NCBI RefSeq assembly: GCF_000325705.1
Contig: NC_019904.1
Coordinates: 5,067,501-5,131,500, forward strand
Source of the DNA: Echinicola vietnamensis DSM 17526
GTDB lineage: Bacteria; Bacteroidota; Bacteroidia; Cytophagales; Cyclobacteriaceae
DNA: 64,000 nucleotides
Direction of reading: 5' to 3'
Shown here piece after piece: positions 1 to 9,231 of this stretch (positions are counted from its first letter, which is position 1; each line of letters begins with the position of its first letter). The notes under the pieces are model-generated. The model saw nothing but the letters and a program-made list of their open reading frames with translations. It did not search any database and had not been told where the DNA came from. The translations under genes and the position numbers were made by a program.

Positions 1-646
1 ATAGGGTAGGCCTTCCCGGCTGTGCGGGTTCGGCAGGCAAGGCACGCTCGGCCATCCGCAGATCTTCCAAGATAAACGCGTATACTTGATCCGCATTGGC
101 TTTGGGCACATCCCTTTCCTCCATGTTTTCTTCGGTCCTGAGCGGCACCCCTCCCCAGTTACGGACCAGGTCAAAATAGGTCAATGCCCTTAAAAACCGG
201 GCTTCACCCAAAAAGCGGTCGCGCACTTCCTGTGCCACTTGCTCACTTTGGGGGACATGGAAAATCACCAGGTTGGCATTTCTGATCCCTTCGTAAAACA
301 TGGTCCAGCGACTGGCGGCGGTGTTGATGTTGGTGGCATTCAACCCGTCGAAATCATTGTATTGGGCCCTGCTTCCCCGCCCGTATCCCCAATCGGTATG
401 GGCGCTCAGAACGGCCACTTGTTCGGAACGTACATTGCGCAGCGGATTATAAATGGCATTCGTGGCCGCTTCGATATCTGCTGCGGACTGGTAAAAGTTT
501 TCCGCCACCACGGTCTTGGGCGTTTCTTCCAGCAAATCGCTGCACCCTACCAGTACGGTAAATGCCCACAGGATCATCGGTGCCCTGCCAGCAAATCGGA
601 AAGGCCTTTGGCATAAATTTCGGGAAATGATATGATCGGTATTCAT
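1..646 (-). CDS. SusD/RagB-like outer-membrane glycan-binding lipoprotein, N-terminal part
   Basis: The reading frame starts at the ATG at 646 and stays open to the window edge, giving about 215 residues of a protein whose family is usually 450-600 residues long. It begins with a short basic stretch and a hydrophobic run ending VLVGC, a lipobox, so it should be a surface lipoprotein. The motif GIRNANL and the helix FLGEARFLRALTYFDL are typical of SusD TPR-like cores. It lies 22 bp downstream of the susC gene, as expected for a SusC/SusD pair in which SusD captures glycan and delivers it to the SusC transporter. The C-terminal half and any linked enzymes lie beyond the left edge, so the substrate cannot be inferred. 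Confidence 0.93.
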   Translation of the reverse strand, partial: MNTDHIISRNLCQRPFRFAGRAPMILWAFTVLVGCSDLLEETPKTVVAENFYQSAADIEAATNAIYNPLRNVRSEQVAVLSAHTDWGYGRGSRAQYNDFDGLNATNINTAASRWTMFYEGIRNANLVIFHVPQSEQVAQEVRDRFLGEARFLRALTYFDLVRNWGGVPLRTEENMEERDVPKANADQVYAFILEDLRMAERALPAEPAQPGRPTL

Positions 647-668
647 GGTCTGTATCGCGTTTGGATGG

Positions 669-3600
669 TTAGAAGGTGGCCCTGAGGCCCACGGTATAGG
701 ATTTTGGAATAGGATAGCTGAAGTGGTCGATCCCGAGACTGGCATCGGCACCGTTGCTGTTTACCTCGGGATCCCACCAGGAATAATCGGTAAACGTAAG
801 CAGGTTTTGGCCACTGACATAAAGTTTCAGGTTACCGATCCACTTGGATTCCGGGAAGGCAAAATCATAGGCCAGTTGGATATTTTTCACCCGCAGGTAA
901 GAGCCGTCCTCCACATAGCGGTCGGACACCTTCAGGTCATTGTTTCGGCTGATCCTCGGGTATTTGGCATCGGTATTCTCTGCGGTCCAATGATCCAGCA
1001 GCACTTCTTCCGGCATGTTCAACCCCTGCCCGAAATCCATGGTGCTGGATATGGCACTGACATTAAAGATATCGTTGCCCTTGGTCCCCTGCAGGAACAG
1101 GTCCAACTGAAAGTTCTTGAAGGTCATCGTGGAATTGATGCCATAATAAAAATCGGGATTGGGATCGCCAATGGCGGTCTTGTCCGACTCGTTAATCTCC
1201 CCGTCCCCGTTCAGGTCCCTGTAGCGGATATTACCATCTTCGGTATAGCCGTCCTCTTGATAGCCCCAAAACTGCCCCAGGGGCCTTCCCTCTTCCATGA
1301 TGGAAAAGTTATCCGCCACGGTCACTACATTAATATAGTTGGTCAGAATGGGTTCGCCATCGTTCAGGCTGATGACCCTGTTTCGGTTAAAGGCGATGTT
1401 CCCGCTCAAGTTCCAGTGGAACCCCCTGTTCAGCACTATGGCATCCATGCTGAGCTCAAGGCCCTTGTTCTGAATTTCGCCTACATTGGCCACGGTGGTG
1501 GTATAGCCAAAGGAGCTGGGCAGCCTGACCGTGCTGAGCAGGTCGCGGGTGTTTTTGATGTAATAGTCCGCCCCCAGCATGATGCGGCCACCGATCAGCC
1601 CAAGGTCCAGCCCAACGTCAAACTGCTCGGTGGTTTCCCATTTAAGGTCTCCCGGCAGGACCGACTGTGGCGCAAAGGTGCTGTACAGCTCCTCGCCAAA
1701 AACGGTATAGCCCGGAAAAAGCCTGTTCAAGGTACTGTACGGATCAATGGCCTGACTTCCGGTAAGCCCCCAACTTGTACGTATCTTCAGCTCGGACACC
1801 ACCTGCTGTTGCTGCATAAATCCTTCTTGGGACACCCGCCAAGCCAGTGCTGCGGAGGGAAAATGCCCCCATTTGTTACCTTCGCTGTAGCGCGAGGAAC
1901 CATCGGCACGCCAAGTGGCCGTAAACAGGTACTTGTCAGCATAATTATAGTTCAACCGACCGATATAGGAAAGCAGTACCGACTTGGCATATCCCGAAGT
2001 GGGCACGCCGGGGGTATTGGCCGCGCCCAAGTTATCCGTTCCAAACAGGTCGCTGAGAAATCCAGCTGAACTTCCTGCCAGGTAGCGTGTCTGAAAATCC
2101 TGATAGGTAAAGCCCGCCAGGACATCAAACTTATGCTTTTCATCCAAGGTGTCCGCATAGGAAATGGTGTTTTCATTGAGCCGGCTGATGTACTGCCGGG
2201 TGTTGACGCTGGCATTGCCATCGCTGTTGATAAAATCGGTGGTCCGGTAAACATCCGTTCGGTCATCCCTGTTTTCGATCCCGCCAAGGATTTTGATGGT
2301 CAATTTTGGAATGGGCCGATAACTCACCGAGGCATTGGCCAGGACAATATTGGCATTAACGGTGTTGAACTCCTCATTGATATAGTTAAGCGGATTGATG
2401 ATATCCGGGGAAACGAAGGGGAAGTCTTCGGACAATACCGTCAAGGAGCCGTCGGGAGCATAGGGCGAGGACAAGGGAGAGGCCACCAAGGCTGCCCCGA
2501 TCATGGAGTTTCCCCGAGCCCCGCCATCGCTGTCCCTTCTGGCAGTGGTCAGTTTGGTCAAGTTGGTCGAAAAGTCAATGGTCAGCTTATCGCTCAGGGA
2601 ATGATGGATGGAGGATTGCAGGGCATAACGGTTATAGTCACTTCCGCGAATGATCCCTTCCTGGTCAAAAATACTTCCTCCTACCGAAAATCGGGTACTT
2701 TCATTTCCCCCCGAAACCCTGATGGAGCTGGATTTGATGGGTGCCCTGTCGAACACTTGGTCCTGCCAGTCCGTCCCTGTGTCCATGGCCGAAAGCTCAC
2801 TTTCGCTGAAATAGGGATCCAAACCATCATTTGCGGCCTGGATGTTCATCAGCTGGCCATACTGCCGCCCGTTCATCAGGTCCAGCTTTTTCCGTAAGTG
2901 CTGCACACTGTAATAGCTGTCAAATTCCACTTGGGTGGGAGCCTGCACCCCTCCTTTGGTGGTGATGAGCACCACTCCGTTTGCCCCCCTGGAACCGTAT
3001 ATGGCCGTGGCAGAAGCGTCCTTGAGCACTTCGATGCTGGCAATGTCCGAATTGTTGAGGTTGGTCGGGTTGCCCGAATAGGGAAATCCATCGATCACGT
3101 AAAGGGGGCTGTTGTCCCCTTGGATGGAATTGCTCCCACGGATGCGTATGTCCACTCCTCCTCCCGGAGAACCGTCATTTTGCACCACCTGCACGCCCGG
3201 AGCACGGCCAGCCAACGCCTGCACCACGCTGGTGGTGGGAAAGGCATTTACCTCCTCGGTGCTGACTTGGGAAATGGCTCCAGTAAGATCCGCCTTCCGT
3301 GCCGAACCGTACCCGATCACCACCACTTCCTCCAATTCCTTCTCTTCGGAACCAAGGGTAACGTCTACTTGGCTTTGGTTGCCCACGGCTACTTCCTTTC
3401 CTTGGAAGCCCACAAAAGAAAACACCAGCACCTGTTCACTGCTCCCTCCAGAAAGCCTAATGGTATAATTCCCCTGCTCATCGGTGATCGTTCCCGTATC
3501 GGTTCCTTTTATTTGGACGGTTGCTCCTGGCAAGGAGGCTCCTTCCTGATCGGTCACCTTGCCCTTTACGGTCCTTGTGGAAGGTGGAACAGTGTCTTGC

Positions 3601-3776
3601 ACGTCCAATGTGGGACGGGGTTGCTGTGGTACGGTATCCTGATACGGGGTGAGTTCTTCGGAGGCCGCTCGCCAATCCGGAAAGCTCTCGGTAAGGGCAA
3701 AAGCAGGCAGGCAAGTAAAACCTGCCAAGCTCCATGTCAATACCAGATGGTTGATACGCTTTAACGGTATTTTCAT
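669..3776 (-). CDS. SusC/RagA family TonB-linked outer-membrane transporter
   Basis: This 1035-residue protein begins with a signal peptide (hydrophobic to about residue 27), followed by a carboxypeptidase-regulatory-like domain at about 70-150 (SLPGATVQIKGT, GTITDEQGNYTI). Next come the plug domain at about 165-275 (VVVIGYGSARKADLTGAI; SIEVLKDASATAIYGSRGANG) and a 22-strand barrel to a C-terminal aromatic residue (VGLRATF). These are the standard SusC signatures. It imports oligosaccharides across the outer membrane using TonB energy, working with the lipoprotein encoded 22 bp downstream. The gene is first in its operon as seen here. An inverted repeat and two direct repeats lie in its upstream region. 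No regulator or enzyme of this locus is inside the window. Confidence 0.96.
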   Translation of the reverse strand: MKIPLKRINHLVLTWSLAGFTCLPAFALTESFPDWRAASEELTPYQDTVPQQPRPTLDVQDTVPPSTRTVKGKVTDQEGASLPGATVQIKGTDTGTITDEQGNYTIRLSGGSSEQVLVFSFVGFQGKEVAVGNQSQVDVTLGSEEKELEEVVVIGYGSARKADLTGAISQVSTEEVNAFPTTSVVQALAGRAPGVQVVQNDGSPGGGVDIRIRGSNSIQGDNSPLYVIDGFPYSGNPTNLNNSDIASIEVLKDASATAIYGSRGANGVVLITTKGGVQAPTQVEFDSYYSVQHLRKKLDLMNGRQYGQLMNIQAANDGLDPYFSESELSAMDTGTDWQDQVFDRAPIKSSSIRVSGGNESTRFSVGGSIFDQEGIIRGSDYNRYALQSSIHHSLSDKLTIDFSTNLTKLTTARRDSDGGARGNSMIGAALVASPLSSPYAPDGSLTVLSEDFPFVSPDIINPLNYINEEFNTVNANIVLANASVSYRPIPKLTIKILGGIENRDDRTDVYRTTDFINSDGNASVNTRQYISRLNENTISYADTLDEKHKFDVLAGFTYQDFQTRYLAGSSAGFLSDLFGTDNLGAANTPGVPTSGYAKSVLLSYIGRLNYNYADKYLFTATWRADGSSRYSEGNKWGHFPSAALAWRVSQEGFMQQQQVVSELKIRTSWGLTGSQAIDPYSTLNRLFPGYTVFGEELYSTFAPQSVLPGDLKWETTEQFDVGLDLGLIGGRIMLGADYYIKNTRDLLSTVRLPSSFGYTTTVANVGEIQNKGLELSMDAIVLNRGFHWNLSGNIAFNRNRVISLNDGEPILTNYINVVTVADNFSIMEEGRPLGQFWGYQEDGYTEDGNIRYRDLNGDGEINESDKTAIGDPNPDFYYGINSTMTFKNFQLDLFLQGTKGNDIFNVSAISSTMDFGQGLNMPEEVLLDHWTAENTDAKYPRISRNNDLKVSDRYVEDGSYLRVKNIQLAYDFAFPESKWIGNLKLYVSGQNLLTFTDYSWWDPEVNSNGADASLGIDHFSYPIPKSYTVGLRATF

Positions 3777-4069
3777 CGTTGTTGGTTTTAAGGCTCTAAT
3801 GGTATGACCTTAATTAATCCAAGTCCTATTCCACAACCCTTAAAAAATCACCAAAAAACAATGAATATAGCCAATTAAGAAATCTGAAGTGGTATTTTTA
3901 GAACATCATCAAAAAACTTCAGGTTCTAAAATCTGAAATATTAGACAAATTGTAGAATTATTGTACCATAATGTAGACAAAGTCACGGAGCTTCCATTCG
4001 AAAGACCACCCACAAACCACCTACCAATACTTCCCATCCAAATACCTTCCCGGAGCTTTTGTTGGGAAA
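3777..4069. promoter_or_regulatory. Upstream region of susC with inverted and direct repeats
   Basis: This 293-bp AT-rich gap should hold the promoter of the leftward susC gene. It contains a perfect 9-bp inverted repeat, TTTTAGAAC at 3896-3904 and GTTCTAAAA at 3923-3931, separated by 18 bp. The direct repeat AATCTGAA occurs at 3881-3888 and again at 3930-3937. The arrangement lies about 105-160 bp before the start codon and resembles a regulator-binding site. I could not find a convincing TAnnTTTG -7 element, so the transcription start is not assigned. Confidence 0.35.
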
Positions 4070-5263
4070 TCAAGGTTTTCCGATGACCTCTCCTATCAAG
4101 GCAAAGGCCTTTCGGGCCTGTTCCATTTGGAGCTGTTGTTTTTCGTTATAGGTTTCCTTCGGCAAGGAAACGGCCACCTCAAACTGGGCATGGATCCTAT
4201 CAAAGCCAACCGCAAAATTGTTCCGGGGAAGTCCCCAGGTGGCCAAATAAGCATTCAGCTTTTCTACCTTTAGCCCGACATGGGGCACGGCATAGCTCAT
4301 GGCCGTGATGGCACCGTGCAGGCTGGTGCCGGCATAGCATTTTGCATTGGCAATCAAGTACATGATATCCCAAATATTTTCGGCATCAAAATAAACGTGC
4401 GGACAGTCCATCCGCCTCCGCACCTCCGCCAAGGCCAGGTGGTCGTCATGGTCGAGGGCCTTGCCTATTGGACACAGGCACAGCTCCGTTTCGGATTGCC
4501 GGAACACCTGCTCCAGTTGGCCAGCGATCACCGCTTCCTTTCCCATGGTGTTTTTTCGGTTGATCTGGAAGAAGAGGTACTTTCCCCGATGGGCTTTGAC
4601 ATAATCCCTTACCGGTGGGGTCACACGTGCCTCCAAGTCAGCAACGGGATAAAATGCTGACATCAGGACGGCGGAATCGGGAAAAAGCCGTGCATCCACT
4701 TGGTTTGCCTGCAAGTTTTTAACGGTCTGTCCGTCCCTTACGGCCAAGTAATCCACCTGCTGTAGTTTTTCCTGCATAAACGGATAGCGCTCAAAAACGC
4801 TCCTGTCAATCCCCGATCCCCCGAGAGAATTGAGGATCACCGATCGTACCTTTCCCAGATCATCTTTGGTAAAGACCAGCGGCAATACCGTTTTCCCTTT
4901 TAGAAAACGCTTGGCCATGGCATTCAGGTCGATGTACCTGGAAAGGCGATGGCGGTAGCGATGGATTTTTTGGTAAGTTGGGTTCAAGGCGGCAAAAAGG
5001 GAGTGCCAGGTCACGCCCAGGGCCTCGCCTCCGGCGATAATGACGTGGTTTTGCCCATCGTTGGCGTTGCAGGCCTCGTAAAAAGCTGCCAAATCCTCGG
5101 TGGGCTTCCCTCCTACTTGGGAAAGATCGCTTTTCACCAGTCCAAAAAACCGGAAACGGTATTCCTTCCCCAAGGTTTCGAGCTGTTTTTCAATGATCAG
5201 GGGAAAAAGCAGGTCCCCGTAATTATAGCGGTCAAAAGCACCAATGATCAAAATATTTTCCAT
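4070..5263 (-). CDS. Polysaccharide pyruvyl transferase family protein
   Basis: The 397-residue protein opens with NILIIGAFDRYNYGDLLFPLII, the characteristic start of the polysaccharide pyruvyl transferase family (PF04230), in which the GD element follows the first beta strand. The C-terminal half has the AKCYAGTSLHGAITAMSYAVPHVGL segment typical of these GT-B-like enzymes. Members transfer ketal-pyruvate from phosphoenolpyruvate to sugars of exopolysaccharides or cell-wall glycans. It is transcribed divergently from the exopolysaccharide operon beginning at 5492, with a 228-bp shared gap, which supports a role in decorating that polymer. The acceptor sugar cannot be read from the sequence. 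No signal peptide is present, so it should act in the cytoplasm. Confidence 0.85.
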   Translation of the reverse strand: MENILIIGAFDRYNYGDLLFPLIIEKQLETLGKEYRFRFFGLVKSDLSQVGGKPTEDLAAFYEACNANDGQNHVIIAGGEALGVTWHSLFAALNPTYQKIHRYRHRLSRYIDLNAMAKRFLKGKTVLPLVFTKDDLGKVRSVILNSLGGSGIDRSVFERYPFMQEKLQQVDYLAVRDGQTVKNLQANQVDARLFPDSAVLMSAFYPVADLEARVTPPVRDYVKAHRGKYLFFQINRKNTMGKEAVIAGQLEQVFRQSETELCLCPIGKALDHDDHLALAEVRRRMDCPHVYFDAENIWDIMYLIANAKCYAGTSLHGAITAMSYAVPHVGLKVEKLNAYLATWGLPRNNFAVGFDRIHAQFEVAVSLPKETYNEKQQLQMEQARKAFALIGEVIGKP

Positions 5264-5491
5264 GGTTTACCTTCTATCAAAAAACCTACCTGTTTTGGTA
5301 CTACTGAAAAAATTATCCCACAAATAACGCAAGGCCTACCCCATCTCGCCGCTCCATGATTTCTAGCACTAAGATTGCTATCACCTTTCCAGCAGTTTTT
5401 TTCGGGCAAAATCTCTTTTTCCGAGGGAGCCCAAAACCCTTAATTATCCTTAAAATTGGTTTAATTTACGCATTGATCTATTGACTTACCT

Positions 5492-7018
5492 ATGGCAGGA
5501 CAATCTCCGGTAAAGAAAATCTTCTCTGGCTCTGTTTGGGGCATCGCTGCCAAGGTGCTCGATGCCTTGGCGAAGTTTGTGACCATTCCCTTGCTGGTAA
5601 GCTTTTATGGCAAAACCGACTATGGACTCATTGCCTTGGCCTTCTCGCTAAATGCTTACCTTCGCCTGATGGACTTGGGCATGAACATCGGATCGGTGCG
5701 GTATTTTGCCATGTGGGAATCCAAAGGCGAGTATGATAAAATTGCCACGGCCTCACGGTCCAGTATGGTGTTCTACGGGCTCATCGGCCTGGTCAACGCC
5801 CTGATCTTCGTTTGGATGGCCGATCATGGTCCCGACTTTTTCAATATCAGCCAGGACCAAGCCCCTACCTATCGGATCATGATGTATATCCTCGCTGCCA
5901 GCACGGTGTTCAACTGGCTGTCAAACGTGGTCATCCAGTTGCTGAGCGCCAAGGATGAGCTGGGGTTTGTCCACCGCATCACCGTCATCAGCAGTGTCCT
6001 CAACTTCCTGATTGCCCTGGCCGCCATCCATTTCCAATGGTCCTTGGAGGTCTACTTCCTGTTTTACACCCTATCGCTAATGGTGGTCATCCCCTTGAAT
6101 GTCCTCCGGCTGAAGCGCTATCCTCTTCCGCTGCGCAAGCTCCTGCTTCCCAAGTGGGACGGAAAAGTTTTCAAGCAGATCTTGGGCTATAGCATGGCCA
6201 TCTTTGCCATGGGGCTGTTCCAATTTTCGGCAAAAGAACTGCGCCCTATCCTGCTGGCCAAATTTGCCACGGGCATCGATGTGCTGACCGATTACCGGGT
6301 CATCCAAACCATTGCCAACCTGGTCATGTCCTTCGGCAGCATCTTTCTTCAAGTGCTGCTGCCCTCTGCTTCAAAGGCCCATGCTGAAAACGACCAACAC
6401 AAAATGGAAAAGATGGTCTTCGAGGCCACCCGCTATATCGCTATTTTCTTGACCTTAGTGGTATTCGCCCTGATCCTGAACGCAGAAAACCTGCTGGTGC
6501 TCTATATGGGAGAAAGTTACGCCGACCTCAGCAAATGGCTGATCATCTGGTTGCTCACCGTGTTGCTGTCCATGCACAACACTCCCGTGGCCAGCTTGGT
6601 CCTGAGCTCCGGGAAGACCAAGGCCCTGGTCTATTCGGCGGCCATTGGCTGCATCCTTTCCCTGCCGATTACCGTGGTCTTCGCCCCAGAGATGGGCGTG
6701 GGTGCGGCCGTTATGGGGTATTTGGTCTACATGCTCATCCAGATGGGCTTCTTCTACTTTTACTATATTCCCAAGGTCCTGCACATGAGCAGCGCCCGGA
6801 TCTTCTTCAAGGCCTTTTCACCTTCCCTGCTGGGGGCGGTCTTGGCATGGTTTCTGGCTTATCTGACCGGAACCTTGGTCGATTTGGCGCAGCCTTACTT
6901 GGCAATGGCCCTGCAGACCACGGTATTTCTGTTGGTTTTTGCAGGCTTTCACGGGGCATTTGTCATCAAGCGTTCCGATATCGACTACCTAAAAAGCAAA
7001 CTTTCACCCCAACCCTGA
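5492..7018 (+). CDS. Wzx-like polysaccharide flippase (MOP superfamily)
   Basis: This 508-residue protein is almost entirely hydrophobic, with about twelve to fourteen membrane helices. It opens with SPVKKIFSGSVWGIAAKVLDALAKFVTIPLLV, the usual start of lipid-linked oligosaccharide flippases of the MATE/MOP class. It should flip undecaprenyl-diphosphate-linked repeat units across the inner membrane. It is the first gene of the plus-strand cluster and is followed 4 bp later by a glycosyltransferase gene. The start at the ATG at 5492 precedes the conserved N-terminus by only a few residues. The O-antigen polymerase-like gene at 10447 provides the matching Wzy function. Confidence 0.9.
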   Translation: MAGQSPVKKIFSGSVWGIAAKVLDALAKFVTIPLLVSFYGKTDYGLIALAFSLNAYLRLMDLGMNIGSVRYFAMWESKGEYDKIATASRSSMVFYGLIGLVNALIFVWMADHGPDFFNISQDQAPTYRIMMYILAASTVFNWLSNVVIQLLSAKDELGFVHRITVISSVLNFLIALAAIHFQWSLEVYFLFYTLSLMVVIPLNVLRLKRYPLPLRKLLLPKWDGKVFKQILGYSMAIFAMGLFQFSAKELRPILLAKFATGIDVLTDYRVIQTIANLVMSFGSIFLQVLLPSASKAHAENDQHKMEKMVFEATRYIAIFLTLVVFALILNAENLLVLYMGESYADLSKWLIIWLLTVLLSMHNTPVASLVLSSGKTKALVYSAAIGCILSLPITVVFAPEMGVGAAVMGYLVYMLIQMGFFYFYYIPKVLHMSSARIFFKAFSPSLLGAVLAWFLAYLTGTLVDLAQPYLAMALQTTVFLLVFAGFHGAFVIKRSDIDYLKSKLSPQP

Positions 7019-7022
7019 ACCC

Positions 7023-7988
7023 ATGAATCCGAATAACGGCACCACCTTTTCCATATGTATCCCCGCCTATAAGAGCAAGCATCTCCACGCATGCATTGCC
7101 AGTATCCTGGGCCAGACCATAGGAGACTTTGAGCTCATCATCCTGAACGACTGCTCTCCCCAACCTGTTGAAGAAGTGGTTTCCCAGTTTGATGACAAAA
7201 GGATACAGTACCATAAAAACGAAACGAACGTCGGGGCCGTCGACCTGGTCCAGAACTGGAACAAATGCCTTTCCCTGGCCACGGGAAAGTTTATCGTGAT
7301 CATGGGCGATGACGACCTTTTGGAACCCGATTATTTGGAGACCTTCACCGGGCTGATCGCCGCCCATCCGGACCTGGATGTCTACCACTGCAGGAGCAAG
7401 ATCATCGACGAAAACGGAAATACGATACTGCTGACCCCGGCCTGTCCCGCCACCGAGGATGTTTATGACAGCATTTGGCACCGCCTAAACCAGTACCGCT
7501 CCAACTATATTTCCGACTACCTTTACCGTACCGAGGCCTTGCGGGACCAAGGAGGTTTCCATCCGCTTCCCCTGGCCTGGGGATCTGATGACATCACCGC
7601 CTTCATCGCCATGGGGCAAAAAGGCATTGCCCACAGCCCAAAGGCGGTCTTCCGCTACAGGAGCCATGGGATGTCCATTACCTCCACGACCACCAATGGC
7701 CTGGCCAAACTGGAAGCGGACATGGGCTATGCGGCCTGGCTGAAAAACTTTCTCCAGGAAAATCCCCTGGGAGCTGTCGAAACGGTCATCTATCGGCACC
7801 TGGTCGAAAACCAAGACCGCTACATGCGCGACCGGAGGATCTTTACCATGACCAAGATCATGGCCTCAGAGGCCATCCCCCGTATCGGCAAATGGCTCCG
7901 GCACCGAAAGAAATTCCAGCTCACGACCAAGGATATCTTAACGGCTGCCGTCAAAAGCAGGAAAATGAGAAAACAGCTCAGGGAATAG
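7023..7988 (+). CDS. Family 2 glycosyltransferase
   Basis: A 321-residue GT-A enzyme. The N-terminus TFSICIPAYKSKHLHACIASILGQT, then ELIILNDCS and the metal-binding motif MGDDD near residue 95, identify glycosyltransferase family 2. A later SDD (in PLAWGSDDITAFIAMGQ) fits the catalytic base region. It lacks membrane helices and should add one sugar to the lipid-linked repeat unit at the cytoplasmic face. It follows the flippase gene after 4 bp, so the two are very probably cotranscribed. Donor and acceptor cannot be assigned from sequence alone. Confidence 0.9.
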   Translation: MNPNNGTTFSICIPAYKSKHLHACIASILGQTIGDFELIILNDCSPQPVEEVVSQFDDKRIQYHKNETNVGAVDLVQNWNKCLSLATGKFIVIMGDDDLLEPDYLETFTGLIAAHPDLDVYHCRSKIIDENGNTILLTPACPATEDVYDSIWHRLNQYRSNYISDYLYRTEALRDQGGFHPLPLAWGSDDITAFIAMGQKGIAHSPKAVFRYRSHGMSITSTTTNGLAKLEADMGYAAWLKNFLQENPLGAVETVIYRHLVENQDRYMRDRRIFTMTKIMASEAIPRIGKWLRHRKKFQLTTKDILTAAVKSRKMRKQLRE

Positions 7989-8082
7989 CTGTTTGGGCAT
8001 AAGGCAAAAAAGTGAGGGGATGCCATCCTAATGGACGCCAAAAAGGAAATAGCGAAAAGAACTCATAAACACCGTTTTATAC

Positions 8083-9141
8083 ATGGATATTATTTTCAAC
8101 CCACCGGACAATACCGAGAACAAATACATCCAAATCATGGTGGAGCCACTGCGCCAGGATGGCTTCCGCATCCATGAACTGGACGGCTTGTTTTCCGGGT
8201 GGAAACATTTTTGGAGTATCCGTCTGGTCCACCTCAATTGGTTTGAGAACATCGATGACACAAGCTTTTTCAAGGGGTTGAGAAGCTTTTTCCGGAAGAT
8301 GGTGGTGCTGACGGTCATCCACCTGAGCGGGAAAAAGTTGGTGTGGACCATGCACAACCGTATGACCCACGAACAAAAAACCGGCAAGATGAGCAGCATC
8401 CTGACCGATCGACTGCTGGCATGGTCGGACGCCATTATCATTCACAGCCAACTTTCCCGAGCGCTCATTTTGGCACAGTCCCCATCCCTTTCCCAGAAGA
8501 TCCATTATATCCCCCATCCGGATTTTGTGGACTGCTACGGGCCGGTACCTTCCTCCAGTCCAAGCGATGACTCCGCGCTGAGGCTCCTGTTTGTGGGCGC
8601 TGTCAAACCGTACAAAAACATTGAGCTGCTGATCGAAACGGTGGGCGATATGAAAGATGTTTCCCTTATGATTGCCGGCAAGGCCAAGGACGAAGCTTAT
8701 AAAGACAGCCTCACCCAGTTAGCGAAAAGGTTCCCCAACATCCACCTGAACCTCGCTTTTGTTCCGGACAGTCTCCTTCCCGAACTGCTCGCCAAATCCG
8801 ATGTGGTGATATTGCCCTATGACCTGGCCAGCAGCCTGAATTCCGGCACGGTCATGCTGGCCTTCAGCTATCAAAAAACCGTGATTTGTCCGGAAATTGG
8901 CACGTTGGTTGATATGGAGGAGGCGCGGGAAAATTTCTTTGGCTACCGCTATGAGGACCCTGCCGGGCACCGGAAGGTGATCCGACAGGCCATCGATCAG
9001 GCCATGGCCTTGAAAAAAAGGGACCCGAAAGCCCTTGAGGCCATGGGCAAGGCCATGCAGGCCCATGTGCTCAGCCGGCAGCCCAAGGCCCGTGTAGGGA
9101 ATAAACTCAAACAACTTTACCATAAACTGGTTTCATCGTAA
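8083..9141 (+). CDS. GT-B fold glycosyltransferase (family 4-like)
   Basis: A 352-residue protein whose N-terminal half carries the LVHLNWFENI and KLVWTMHNRMTHE segments seen in a group of exopolysaccharide glycosyltransferases. The C-terminal half has the GT-B donor-binding fold: LRLLFVGAVKPYKNIELLIETV, then the LLAKSDVVILPYDLASSLNSGTVMLAFSY segment that takes the place of the EX7E region. It should transfer one sugar during repeat-unit assembly in the cytoplasm. It is separated by 94 bp from the previous gene and 90 bp from the next, and keeps the operon's direction. Family assignment is good; specificity is unknown. Confidence 0.85.
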   Translation: MDIIFNPPDNTENKYIQIMVEPLRQDGFRIHELDGLFSGWKHFWSIRLVHLNWFENIDDTSFFKGLRSFFRKMVVLTVIHLSGKKLVWTMHNRMTHEQKTGKMSSILTDRLLAWSDAIIIHSQLSRALILAQSPSLSQKIHYIPHPDFVDCYGPVPSSSPSDDSALRLLFVGAVKPYKNIELLIETVGDMKDVSLMIAGKAKDEAYKDSLTQLAKRFPNIHLNLAFVPDSLLPELLAKSDVVILPYDLASSLNSGTVMLAFSYQKTVICPEIGTLVDMEEARENFFGYRYEDPAGHRKVIRQAIDQAMALKKRDPKALEAMGKAMQAHVLSRQPKARVGNKLKQLYHKLVSS

Positions 9142-9231
9142 GGAAAACCTGCTTTTATCCGATTATTTTGGTAAATTCTCACGTAAACGCAGCCCTTCCC
9201 CGGCGGGCAATGACATGCAAGACCAACGACC

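Noticed and set aside
645..2069. Long plus-strand frame of 474 codons opposite susC
   Set aside because: It lies entirely within the susC gene on the other strand, has no family features, and reflects the GC-rich codon use of that gene.
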